Assembly: GCA_015179025.1 (NCBI GenBank)
Contig: WHUX01000431.1
Span: forward strand, 1-27,969
Direction of reading: 5' to 3'
Length of the DNA: 27,969 nucleotides
Origin: Terfezia claveryi
Taxonomy: Eukaryota > Ascomycota > Pezizomycetes > Pezizales > Pezizaceae
The position numbers were made by a program, and so were the translations under genes. Positions 9,604 through 19,213 of the stretch are shown here, in pieces (position 1 is the first letter of the stretch; each line of letters begins with the position of its first letter). The notes under the pieces are model-generated. The model was not told the origin of the DNA, did not search any database, and saw only the letters and a program-made list of their open reading frames with translations.

Positions 9604-10473
9604 ATGTCTCAATCAACCTCCATATCAGAACATCCTACCCCAGAGCAGTTACAAGCAGAGACTTCTAAGACAACAAAACGACTACACTATATTCCACAGC
9701 TGAAACTACAGCTTATATGCTTATGTACAAATAATGGAGAGCGGTATATCGAGGAATCTCTAGAGACCACGTTTTGGCAGTATATTACTATACTCTTCAA
9801 AGGGATTACTAGCCATCAAGGAGCGGATGTTCGCAAGAAGGTTATGTCGATGGTTAGTGAACGCAAAGCTAGCTTAGAAGCTCGAAAGCAATTTACTGGA
9901 GTGGCTTTGCCTCCAGTAATAGATCTAAAGCAAGCTATTGATTCATGGATTGAAATCTGTGAACGTCGTGCGGAAAAAAAGAAGGCTATCAAATCGGAAG
10001 CCTCCATTGAAGAGAATAAAGACAAAGCTATTGCGGAAGTTATGAGAGATAACCTCACCAAACGCCTAAGTAAAAAGCGAGATTTCCAAGCAGTGGTTGA
10101 GGCCCGTGAGGTTGTAGATCTCACAGCACCGGGGGATACAATCTCGAAAAGGCGACAAATTCAACATAACCTACGTGCAAGCAAAAACGAGTCCAGCAAT
10201 CGAGAGGAATGCAGACAAGCAATGAGAGATGATTTACATAAATTAACAGAAGTCTTGATCGGATACATGACTAAAGCAACGCCAAATGCTTCCTCGGGCT
10301 CTGCTTCCAGCGCCTCTGCTTCCAGCACCTCTGCTTCCGGCGCCTCAGGACGAAAAGACTCAGAAGTTGCTGAGTTGAAAGCCAAAGACAGGGAACTACA
10401 AGATCTTAAAGAGGAAATGAAGGAGATCAAAGAACTTGTAATGCAGTTAGTGAAAGATAAGATGAGCAGCTAA
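9604..10473 (+). CDS. Harbinger partner protein, Myb/SANT-like with C-terminal coiled coil
   Basis: I choose ATG 9604 (289 residues) because the protein then begins MSQSTS, close to the MSVSP start of the paralog at 1297. An in-frame ATG at 9403 would add 67 residues without a counterpart. In order it has a polar N terminus, a helical block HYIPQLKLQLICLC...FWQYITILF...DVRKKVMSMVSERKASL, and a basic region (ERRAEKKKAIKSEA, LSKKRDFQAVVEAREVVDL) ending GDTISKRRQI. A Ser/Ala-rich linker (SASSASASSTSASGASG) and a charged coiled coil (AKDRELQDLKEEMKEIKELV) follow. Tryptophan spacing suggests a SANT or trihelix fold, with low certainty. In Harbinger systems such a protein binds the transposase and helps it reach the nucleus and the ends. 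That role is inferred from family and neighbourhood. It is convergent with the transposase. Confidence 0.75.
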   Translation: MSQSTSISEHPTPEQLQAETSKTTKRLHYIPQLKLQLICLCTNNGERYIEESLETTFWQYITILFKGITSHQGADVRKKVMSMVSERKASLEARKQFTGVALPPVIDLKQAIDSWIEICERRAEKKKAIKSEASIEENKDKAIAEVMRDNLTKRLSKKRDFQAVVEAREVVDLTAPGDTISKRRQIQHNLRASKNESSNREECRQAMRDDLHKLTEVLIGYMTKATPNASSGSASSASASSTSASGASGRKDSEVAELKAKDRELQDLKEEMKEIKELVMQLVKDKMSS

Positions 10474-10586
10474 AGAGAGAGGTATTCTCGCAAAGGGGGG
10501 GGGTTAACTCGATTGCCAAAATGGTCTGAGATTTGATTTCTTTCCCGCAAACATGTCTGGCAATTCCACAAAAGCACTGATACAAT

Positions 10587-11741
10587 CTAATTAACTGATA
10601 CCAAAGAAAGTCCTATTTTTTGCACACGCTTCCATTCGCCGGATGTAAATTGATTCAGCACATTTGCAAATCCCCATTCCATAACAATGCGATATTTAGA
10701 CATGACAACATTGAAAGCTTCTTGCTCAGGACTCAAAATACCTCTTCCAGCTCGATATGGGCCTCTAATTCCAAAGGCAGGTATATATGCTGGGTCACCA
10801 TAGAGATATACCCGCTCTTGTCGAGGATTGCCTCGGTCCGCTGGGTCCGCTGGGTCCGCTGGATTCCCAGGGTACGCTGGATTCGCTGGATTCGCTGGGT
10901 ACGCTGGATTCGCTGGATTCGCTGGGTCCGCTGGATTCAAGTTTGCTGGATTCGCTGGATTCACTGGATTGCCGCCACCAAATACCCGCCGTAATATGTC
11001 TTCTAAGCCTGATTCCTGCCATAGCTTCCAATCACCTTTTGGGCTGAATTCTGGTCCATATAGGCTGCTAATGAGGCCATCTGAAGTAACAATACTTTGG
11101 AACTTAATCCCGTGATAGCCCTTATGACCTGAATAATATCGCTGTTGATCTATTGTAGGTCTTGCAATTGGACGAACAGTCCCATCAATAAATCCCCAAG
11201 TCTCCATCGACTCCCCCACAGTCTCATCAATAGCATTCACATACTTATGTAATTGTTGTAGTGACAGTCGTCTATGATCCCATATCAGCTTCCTGTGATA
11301 CTTCTTATATAGAAAGTCCGCAAGATCAGTCACCACACAAGAGATTTGACTCCGAAATACGCCAAATATTTGCATCATATCCTTCAGGCGCCCCGGTGAT
11401 GCAAGTCGATAAAGCAACATACAAAGCCCTTGCTCTGCACACCTCGCATACTCGCCAGTCATCCTGACTGGCAAATCAACCCATTCTGCAAGCCTCAATT
11501 CTCTGATAAGTTCTGCAATCTCTCTCTTTGAGAAACGCAGATATTCCAGGCACTCTGTATCACCCCATCCTGAATCCATCAATGACCAGTTCTTCTTCTC
11601 ATAGCTGATCGGAGGACGGTATTGGTGTGTATCATTATTGTCCCCATCATTATCGTCATCGGATAAATCCATTGTAAGTGCATTGATGTACCACACTGTC
11701 AGGGTTGCCGCCAACATAAGCATGTTATCTGAGGTCGTCAT
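10587..11741 (-). CDS. PIF/Harbinger DDE transposase with premature stop
   Basis: ATG at 11739-11741 opens 384 residues. The N-terminal half holds a helix-turn-helix-type region (EYARCAEQGLCMLLYRLASP, MMQIFGVFRSQISCVVTDL, about 95-145). The DDE_Tnp_4 catalytic core follows: GFIDGTVRPI with Asp186, GHKGYHGIKFQSIV near 205-217, YGDPAY with Asp316, and VMEWGF with Glu355. All three acids are present. Residues 257-305 are an NPA/DPA repeat inserted between the first and second Asp. The frame stops at TAG 10587-10589 after VSVN. The next codons still read VSVLLWNCQTCLRERNQIS, homologous to the paralog ending at 363, so about 40 residues are cut off. The product would cleave and integrate at the TIRs if the truncated tail is dispensable. 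It lies convergent to the partner gene. Confidence 0.85.
   Translation of the reverse strand: MTTSDNMLMLAATLTVWYINALTMDLSDDDNDGDNNDTHQYRPPISYEKKNWSLMDSGWGDTECLEYLRFSKREIAELIRELRLAEWVDLPVRMTGEYARCAEQGLCMLLYRLASPGRLKDMMQIFGVFRSQISCVVTDLADFLYKKYHRKLIWDHRRLSLQQLHKYVNAIDETVGESMETWGFIDGTVRPIARPTIDQQRYYSGHKGYHGIKFQSIVTSDGLISSLYGPEFSPKGDWKLWQESGLEDILRRVFGGGNPVNPANPANLNPADPANPANPAYPANPANPAYPGNPADPADPADRGNPRQERVYLYGDPAYIPAFGIRGPYRAGRGILSPEQEAFNVVMSKYRIVMEWGFANVLNQFTSGEWKRVQKIGLSLVSVN
10827..10973 (-). repeat. 9-bp minisatellite coding NPA/DPA/YPA repeats inside the transposase
   Basis: Tandem 9-bp units (GCTGGATTC and variants GCTGGGTCC, GCTGGGTAC) on the plus strand translate on the minus strand as Asn/Asp/Tyr-Pro-Ala triplets, about 14 units with a few variants. 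Array length is a multiple of 3, so the frame is kept, and other frames stay open too. Confidence 0.9.
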
Positions 11742-11878
11742 GATATGTCGTTGCTTGCTAATGATTACTAATGGGAGATAAGACGAGAGATATCCACTGA
11801 CACCAAAACCTCTTTTTTCGCATCTTTTTACTTACAGGGCTAAAAGTGCACTACATGGGTTGTAAGATATCTAGCGTG

Positions 11879-11898
11879 CAGGGGTCCAAAACCTCTCT
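11879..11898 (-). repeat. Right terminal inverted repeat of Harbinger element
   Basis: CAGGGGTCCAAAACCTCTCT, the exact reverse complement of 9347-9366, followed by AAT AAT. The transposase start lies 137 bp inside this end, so its promoter must sit within that stretch. Confidence 0.9.
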
Positions 11899-11901
11899 AA
11901 T

Positions 11902-12603
11902 AATGAGGAAGCAGATGGATGCATAATTGTAATTAAAGGAATACATAAGCATTAATATGCCAGGTGGGAGCAAGTCTTAGATAGGGGAATAGCAAGAGGA
12001 GCAAAAACAAGGAATACTAATATTAAAGGGATTTATCTCCCTAAGGATGCTTGGGAATGGGGAAAGCCAGAACCAACCCCATGCCCTAGAGGTAGAATAA
12101 AGTTGACTAGGAGTGAAATAATCCATAGGTGTACAGCCAGTAGCAATCTTCTTCGCCGCATAGTATATCCATGGTTTACTGGAATTGCTAAAGATCATAA
12201 GACCTTAGATATGCCTGGAGTAGACACTTGGTCACAACTTTCTAGTTATTATAGAGACTTTGCTCGGCCTCACCTGCAAGCATCTGAAAGGACTGCGAGT
12301 ATATATGGAGGTCAAGTTGATGTGCGACTTCCTAAACTTGGCCTGTCTACAACTTGTACCATTAGCAATGTATTGGTAGGCAGATGTAGATGGGATGGAA
12401 TTCCAATCAATAAGGAGTTGCATATTTTGTTTGGTAGTAATGATGTAAAGGCAAGGGAATGGGTTAGTAATATTAGGAGCAAATTGGTAATAGAATTGAA
12501 GAAGAGATTTACAGAGTTTGTTGCTTTGGAGAAGGAAGCATTTCAGGAGACTTCTTTTTTTCGTTATAAAGAGTTGGAAAGTGAGGAAATTCCAATGCGC
12601 TGA
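11902..12603 (+). pseudogene. 3' half of the disrupted dioxygenase-like gene
   Basis: The frame leaving the left half at 9346 continues here after one AAT is discounted. It reads NEEADGCIIVIKGIHKH, a TAA at 11953-11955, then 215 open codons to a TGA at 12601-12603. KGIHKH after a hydrophobic strand fits the distal iron-binding His of a beta-helix dioxygenase, as in 'NCT-vlPGmH' type sequences. Downstream residues (YARWEQVLDRGIARG, GIYLPKDAWEWGKPEPTPCP, IVYPWFTGIAKDHKTLDMP, TASIYGGQ) look like a genuine conserved protein of unknown precise function. No ATG belongs to this half. The only upstream start-like codon in the long open part is TTG, so this is a remnant rather than a gene with its own start. 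Confidence 0.6.
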
Positions 12604-13099
12604 TGGGATGGAAGTGGAGGACAATTATGATTTCGAGGTATTTGATGAGGAAAATGAGGATTCTTAGAGTTAGGAAGGATAGAATGAATGTTTAGATATA
12701 TATGTTGAAGGAATGAAATGCGTAAGTGAGTTTCTTAGAGAGGTTTGTAGGTCTGGTTCTTTTTTTGTATATTTTCAACTTCCGCGTTAGGCCACAAATA
12801 AAAAAAAAAAGATTTGAGTTCATTTTCTTTAATTTCTGTTGATATAGGACTATTACATGCATATATGAAACCATACCCTATATATGCAGGTATAGTTTCA
12901 TTTTATCCAGTACTATAGTGTGCATAAATCCTGACTTGTATGTATATAATTTCATATGTATAAAAGGTAATATAACTATATATTGAAGGTTTATATGCTA
13001 GATGAGGCTTATATTGCATATTTAAGACTAATAATATTAGCTAAACAAACTTCTAAAGAGACTTTTGTGGCTAATTCAAAATTGACTATCATGTTATAG
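12604..13099. other. AT-rich spacer
   Basis: Contains an A10 run near 12800 and TATATA stretches. I see no gene, RNA or repeat structure I can support. Confidence 0.4.
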
Positions 13100-13820
13100 G
13101 TTGAAGTTGCAGTATACTGGCTGATTATAGATCAAAGCTCTTCAGATACTGAGTTGAAAACTGCCTATCAAATACTTGTCAGAAAACTCATGTATGCTAT
13201 AGTTGGCATTTATCCAGATCTTGCCTTTGCTATCGCTGTTCTAGCGAAATTGACTGCTACTGCTTCTAATCAATATATAGGAATTTATAAGCTGGTGTTA
13301 AGATATCTTAAGGAAACAAGCTTTTATAGCCTTCTATACTCTAATAAGTCACTTTGTATTGGATATACAAACTTCCACTATGGTGGAGACAAAAACAACC
13401 GCAAATCTAGTACTACTTATGTCTTTACTTTTACTGGTGTAGCTATTAGCTGGAAATCTTGCCAACAATCAATTGTCATACTGTCAACAATTGAAGCAGA
13501 GTATATTGCAGGTTCAAAAGCCTGTAAAGAGGTCATCTGGCTGAATCACCTATTCCATAATCTGCTAATTCCATGTCTTCTTAATATTATTTGTGGACCT
13601 CCACTGCTGCATATCGATAATCAAGATGCTCTCTTACTCGCAAAAGAATCCTAGGCATCAGAATCACACTAAATATATCAATATCCGATATTATTTTATT
13701 AGATTAGAGATTGAAGTGGGCTCCATCAATCTCCAGGCTATCAGTATAAATAAGAACTTAGTGGACATCCTTACCAAGGCACTACTAAAGGCCGATTTGA
13801 AGTATATTGCTATAGAATAG
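13100..13820 (+). pseudogene. Ty1/copia Pol remnant: end of RT and RNase H
   Basis: The frame from about 13100 to 13654 holds the RT-to-RNase H connection (LMYAIVGIYPDLAFAIAVLA, LRYLKETSFYSLLY). RNase H follows, with GYTNFHYGGDKNNRKSSTTY, WKSCQQSIVILSTIEAEYIA and LLHIDNQDALLLAKE. The first catalytic Asp, normally in GYsDaDYaGD, is Asn here; the Glu of IEAEY and the Asp of HIDNQ remain. A TAG at 13652-13654 closes this frame. A frameshifted continuation in 13593-13820 supplies the end of the domain (NHTKYINIRYYFIRLEIEVG, LVDILTKALLKADL). Integrase, the RT core and gag are absent, so this is a 3' fragment. No clear LTR follows it. Confidence 0.85.
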
Positions 13821-14682
13821 GGATTTCTATTTTTCTTTAATTTAATATCTATTATTTCTATTATTTCTTGATGTCCCAGTACTCTTTTATACTAAGGTTT
13901 TTTTCCAGAGGGTTTTTATAGGTCTTAACAAGGCCAAAGGTAATGTATGCATTTCAGTGGTTCTGTCTACTCTTTGTGAGTGCATTTAAATGGTGTGCTC
14001 TTGCAACTGTACTAGCAGTCTGCAGAACAAGGTGGAGTATTGAAATAATTTACTTATTTATATGCTTTATTGAGCTTCATAAACTTTTATATAAGATTAT
14101 TCTAATACTTTTGCATGTTCTTACTGTTATTATAACTATTGCTTCTAACAGGAGAAATTGCTCGCTTCTGTTGCTATTTAAACTACTGCAAAGTGCTGTC
14201 TGTTTTGTAGTATCACACAAGCATTAGATCAATCAATCAATCAATCATAATCATCCAGAGTATTGATCAGATCATTAAATAAATTATTTAATCAAGTAAG
14301 CAATTATTTATAAAATTTATTCTTCTGCTATTGCATTACTGTATTGCTTACTACTTGCCTTGCAGCAAGACAATACACCAATTGGTCATCGCAATATTGT
14401 GAGACCTATTCTTTATGACTCTGAAATTGCTGGTAGTGGTGAGAGTGGCAGTAGTGGTGGTAGAGGTAGTAGTAAGATTAGTAGGAGTGGTGCAGGTGGT
14501 GATAGTAATAACCATGTGACTAGTCAATATGGCAAGAATAATAGCTATAACAGAGAAGTACATGTTTGATATCTGTAGAGGAATATGTAATGGAGGATAA
14601 TATAGTATTGTACAATCAAGAATGTTGTAGTATAGAGGATGTTGTAATTGTTGATGGATAAATACCTACTATAGATAACCGA
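13821..14682. other. Spacer with low-complexity GGT/AGT tract
   Basis: A short ATCA run (about 14228-14247) and a GGT/AGT-rich tract (about 14430-14505) coding Ser/Gly in the plus frame 14360-14569 are visible. The tract resembles simple repeat slippage. I do not support a gene here. Confidence 0.45.
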
Positions 14683-14990
14683 CTGCGGTATATTTACTGA
14701 GGTCAACGCACTAGCCATTTTCGAGAATCCTATAATACTGGGCAAGCAGAGTAAATAAGTAGCCACTCTGGCTAAATTGAGATCTATAGAAACAAGTACA
14801 CTTTTAGGCCTATATGGTGAGGTTAAGAGGAATAGGTAGTTGACAGGAAGGTCATATAGCAAACTGGAGGTATTGGTATATTAGGCTGATTTTGGTAGGG
14901 CATGAGGGCTACCATGTTATAGAGCATACTTGTTTCCATAGATCTCAATTTACAAAAATAACTAGAGTGTTGACCTTGTCAATATACTGC
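14683..14990. repeat. Imperfect inverted repeat (foldback)
   Basis: AAATTGAGATCTATAGAAAC (14774-14793) and onward to 14798 is complementary to 14927-14951 with one mismatch. Further out, GCGGTATATTTACTGAGGTC (from 14684) pairs loosely with the complement of 14967-14990, with about 50 extra bases in the left arm. It may be a decayed MITE. Confidence 0.65.
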
Positions 14991-15628
14991 GATAGATCAT
15001 TCTACCTGATGGTACACTATTTTATGAGAGGCCAGTGCTTACCAACTGTTGGTGTTATTATTGTCTTTGGCTAGCTGCTTGCTACAATGTAATGTGAACC
15101 TATCTTACTTGTATATGGTGTATCCTATTGACCTATTAATTGCAGGTGAACAAAGTAGCTCATATCTATATTATATATAGATCGAGTCCAGGTAGACAGT
15201 TAGTGTCCTAGTTCGGTAACAGTATAACATTGGTCTAAGTAATGAGGGCCCAGTAGCCTGAGCTAGTGTTTCCTTGTAGATTGTACTTGTAGGTTATAGA
15301 TTATGCTTGTGGGTATCTTGGTAATTCTCCATCTCTCCACATCTCCTCTCATTATCTTCACTTCTCTATCTGCATGTCCCTATTCTTCTACCATCACACC
15401 CACATATATTTGCTATTAATTATTGCCTCTCAACAGTACAACATGCATGGCAATTTGAGTAAGCAAACTAGTGAATATCCAGCATTAAGGTATGACCCTG
15501 TTTATACTTTTTTGCTTTCCTAATATGGGATTGCATGTATATCCCATGTGATTCAAGTAAGTGTGCATATAGCCAATTTGGGCTTGTCCAAGTTGGTACT
15601 GAAGCACCAAAGAGATTGCGATGATCAT
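14991..15628. other. Spacer, no gene seen
   Basis: AT-rich sequence between two foldback elements. No domain, tRNA or repeat array recognised. Confidence 0.4.
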
Positions 15629-17138
15629 TCTACAATTTGTGCGTACTAGCTAGTTGAGTAACTTATATGAAGCTATCATATGCACCAATCAATCTCGAAA
15701 AGGCTGTAATTGCTCCCCCCTTCTCAGTATGACTCGTTTACCTACAGATATCATGAACTAATAACCCTACATAGTGCCAGCACCTTAACTTAGCATATAT
15801 ATTTATATTAGGATATAATATATAGGCATAGAGCTATATAGAATATTACTATTGTTTGGTACCGATCATGCATAATTCAGCCATTTTGAGCTTTTGGACC
15901 ATAACAGCTAGTTGTTTAGTATTTTAATCCTCCTACGCCTTTTCTATCTTCTTCAGCCTCTTTACCTATCTACCTTATATGATTCCTATATCCTCTGTGC
16001 TCTCTCTGCACACTATATTCTATACCTCAGGCCTATTTAGTGATATTTTTGCCCTATATTTTTTCTCATATATATATATATATATTTCTTATTTCTTAAA
16101 GATTTTTTAACATGGTTAATACCTATTTATATTCTCAGCTCTAGTATTTACTGAAGGGAGGGGGGGTAGTTTCATATTGAGGTAGGGTATTGGAAGTCTA
16201 CAGCCTATACCTCTGGATCTACTCTAGAAGCCTTCATCTATTGCACTTTGTAGCTTTTATTGCTATCTAGAGGCCTCTTTCTATTTTATTGCAATCCGAA
16301 GGTCTCTATGTATAGTATTATAATAACTTCATCTGCCTTATATAGCAGTTTGTTTGAGATCCTAATCATGGCTCATGACTATCTAGCTGGCCTAGCCAAA
16401 TGGTGCACCGTTTATATATATGGATTTTCATACATATATGGCTCCTGGAAGGCCTTCAGGGGTACGAGACTAATTCGGGGCTGTCCAGTACATGCTCCTA
16501 TGGTCTGGCACATTCCTTATATATAGCTACTGAGCTTAGGTCATACTAAACTACCATAATATCTTATTTCTACTACAGGATATAGAGCTCAATCTATCAT
16601 TTGCATACTCTATCTTATATCTCTAGTGATTTCAATATCTATGGACTGTTTTAGGTAAAGTGACCTTTATTGATCTCATATCTACCATTGGCTTGTTGAG
16701 CCATGCATACTATTCTTGTAGTCAGGTTGCTCAGTTGTCTGATCAATAGTAAGTTATTAGATCTAAAGGATAATAAAATGCACACGCTATAGAGGATATA
16801 AGAGCTGTATAAAGTAGAGAGGTAAAGAGACTGCAGAAGATATAAAAGGCTGAGAAGGATCAAAATACTGAACAACTAGCTGTTATAGTCCAAAAGCTCA
16901 AAATAGCTGAATTATGCATGATTGGACTGAACAATAGTAATGTTCTATATAGCTTTATGCTTATATATTGTATTCTAACATAAATATATATGCTAAGTTA
17001 AGGTGCTGGCACTATGTAATGTGGGTGGACGGGTCATGCTGAGAGGGAGGGGGGCAATTACAGCCTTTTCGAGGTGGATTGATGCATATAATGGCTTCAC
17101 ATGAGTTACTCAACTAGCTAGTATATGCATATTGTAGA
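15629..17138. mobile_element. Long inverted-repeat element, about 350-370-bp arms
   Basis: The left arm (15629 to about 15998) and right arm (about 16791 to 17138) are reverse complements over nearly their whole length, with small gaps. Shared blocks include TACTAGCTAGTTGAGTAAC, CTCGAAAAGGCTGTAATTGC, AGTGCCAGCACCTTAACTTA and ATCATGCATAATTCAGC. About 790 bp lie between, with a (TA)n run near 16070-16086 and no recognised protein. Arm differences are dominated by transitions. Outer ends are approximate and no target duplication was identified. It could be a foldback transposon or an inverted duplication. Confidence 0.75.
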
Positions 17139-18029
17139 GCATATTGAACAGTGTCAGGAAACAATTTATCCAATATATAGAGAAAGTCTATCCAGTATAG
17201 TATCTCGAGATATGTGTCATGGCAGGGGTATTGATATGGATCATAGCACAGCCATAGATCATAGCTAGGCCAAAAACTGTAGTAGTTATATTCATAGTTA
17301 TATTAGTAGTTGTATTAGCTAGCAGTATATTTCATTGGCAGTAGTTATATTACCTGATATAGTCTCTGTAAATTGATATATTAATATGAGCTAAAGATAA
17401 CTATTTTATTTTATCGCCATTAAAAACAATACTACCACCTCCAATAGTTATAAAACAATCATTCATAGTAATATTGCCATGAATAATAGGCCTCTGCTGA
17501 TTGCCTCCAATATTTATTGTTCCCTCTCCTAGACCATCAATTCTTTCTTCCCTTACTTTGCTTATTTTTCCTCTTCGACTACGTTTCCATAAAAGATTAC
17601 GTCAAGCATCCAGACTATGCCTTTGTCTTATCCGCTGCTACTGCTACTGCTGTAGAGTTGGCTGTATTACTACTGGGGCTACTAGTGGTGCCAGTACTGA
17701 TGCTGGTGCTAGTACTAGTGCTAGTACTGGTGGTGGTAGTATATTTTCTTGGTTCTTTGATTGATTATTAGTTATAGATAATATCTCTTAATATATTCCA
17801 AAAATTAAAACTTACCACCTCTAAGTAATGAGGGCGAGGAAGGTAACATATCATCAATATCAGTAGATGATTCTGATGCTGGTACTGTAATAGGAGTCAA
17901 AGGTACTCCTATTGTATCACCCATTATACTATGATGCCATCTTGTTGGATAAAATGATTTTGATGGATCTTTATTAATACAAATTAAAAAAATGTTACCT
18001 AGAGCCTAAAGTCTCAGTCTCTAAATGGA
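17139..18029. other. Spacer with a Ser/Gly-Thr-type low-complexity tract
   Basis: A trinucleotide-like tract of GGTGCTAGTACT type (about 17670-17745) gives low-complexity open frames on the plus strand. No gene supported. Confidence 0.4.
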
Positions 18030-18290
18030 AGGCTCTCAATCTCAATAAAGGATTCTCACTCCAAGCGGAGGATTCTCACTTCAAATAAAGGATTCTCACT
18101 CTAACCAAAGGATTCTTACTCTAACTAAAGGATTCTCACTCCAAGCAGAGGATTCTCACTTCAAATAAAGGATTCTCACTCTAACTAAAGGATTCTCACT
18201 CTAACTAAAGGATTCTCACTCCAAGCGGAGGATTCTCACTTCAAATAAAGGATTCTTACTCAAACCGAAGGATTCTCACTCTGATTCTCA
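18030..18290. repeat. 20-bp tandem array, 13 copies in perfect phase
   Basis: GGATTCTCACT (first copy GGCTCTCAAT) begins every 20 bases from 18030 to 18270 with no indels. Half-unit variants follow an order: CCAAGCGGA, TTCAAATAAA, CTAACTAAA, CTAACTAAA, then repeat. This implies amplification as an 80-bp four-unit block. Confidence 0.95.
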
Positions 18291-19213
18291 CACCAAAAGG
18301 GGGCTTTCTAAATTAAAGATAGTTTCTTTACTTAAAGAAGTATGATAATATAATATATACCTATTACAAATTCCTTCGGGGAGATAAGTCAGGTGGTGGA
18401 AAAATTAGTTGACTAGATATACGTGGTGGATGGAGAGGGTTACAAGCCGGCATAATAGAAATAGTGATAAAAGATAGTAATGTATAGACAACTAAAGATC
18501 AAGATATAGATTAATTAAAGAGAGAGACCCTCAGAAGACTTTAGGTTATGAAATATAAGGATTAATATTTTTTTTATTTATAGAAAGAGAAATAGAAATA
18601 GAAATAGTAATAGAATAGAATTAGAGGTACCGAAGTAATTAGAAAATAATGCCCACCCCACCTGTCTCACAACACTGACCGTGCCACATATACATATGAA
18701 TGCAGTTGTGAAGATATCAACACTAATGTCAATTGATATAGTTGGCATTAGGGATTATATCTTAAATAATAAGGTAGATCTGCAGGTACTAGGGATTATA
18801 TCTCGAGTTATTCGATAGTGCTATCACATACATGTTATCTGTGTGGCTATCACATATATTAAAATTGTCAACTTGAGTTGTCCGCATACCTGTGTATGAG
18901 CAGCTAGTCTAGTTGGCACCTATTATCTCGATTTATTCTAGCATAAAGTGCAAGGGTAGTAGAGCAGTAGAGTAATTGTTATGGATTATTATAAATACTT
19001 ACTTAGTAGTACCATAGCACAAATTATACAGAATCTCCATACTTTTCTAGGTATCACTTTCTGATTATTGGAATGCAGGCATTACTGACACTAGTGAATA
19101 ACTCGAGATAATATATTGTACGTTGTCTTAAAAGTAGTTTCTACTAGCATGTGATTTTTATTATTAAAGAGAGCTCCTCTAAGTATTAGTACAATCTAAT
19201 CTAAAGAGAGAAA
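18291..19213. other. Spacer with small inverted motifs
   Basis: A motif TATCTCGAGTTATTC occurs at about 18789, in altered form at about 18920, and inverted at about 19082. It suggests another decayed foldback element between about 18900 and 19110. A GAAATA run is at about 18588-18612. No gene seen. Confidence 0.4.

Larger units (their letters stand above)
9347..11898. mobile_element. Complete PIF/Harbinger-type DNA transposon, 2,552 bp
   Basis: Exact 20-bp TIRs (AGAGAGGTTTTGGACCCCTG) bound two convergent genes: a Myb/SANT-like partner (+) and a DDE transposase (-). AAT flanks both ends (9344-9346 and 11899-11901) as a 3-bp target duplication, the length expected for PIF/Harbinger, though the usual preference is TWA. 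Removing the element plus one AAT joins two protein-coding remnants in one frame. The transposase carries a premature stop, so this copy may be inactive on its own. Confidence 0.88.

Noticed and set aside
10620..11115. Four further open frames across the transposase repeat
   Set aside because: They are shadows of the 9-bp minisatellite; only the minus-strand DDE frame carries conserved motifs.
14360..14569. Ser/Gly-rich protein
   Set aside because: A simple GGT/AGT tract explains the composition, and there is no conserved sequence on either side.
16260..16526. 88-residue frame in the loop of the long inverted repeat
   Set aside because: AT-rich composition with no motif; insufficient to call a gene or transposase.
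18030..18290. CRISPR-like regular spacing
   Set aside because: The 20-bp units are directly adjacent with no unique spacers, and the setting is eukaryotic transposon-rich DNA.
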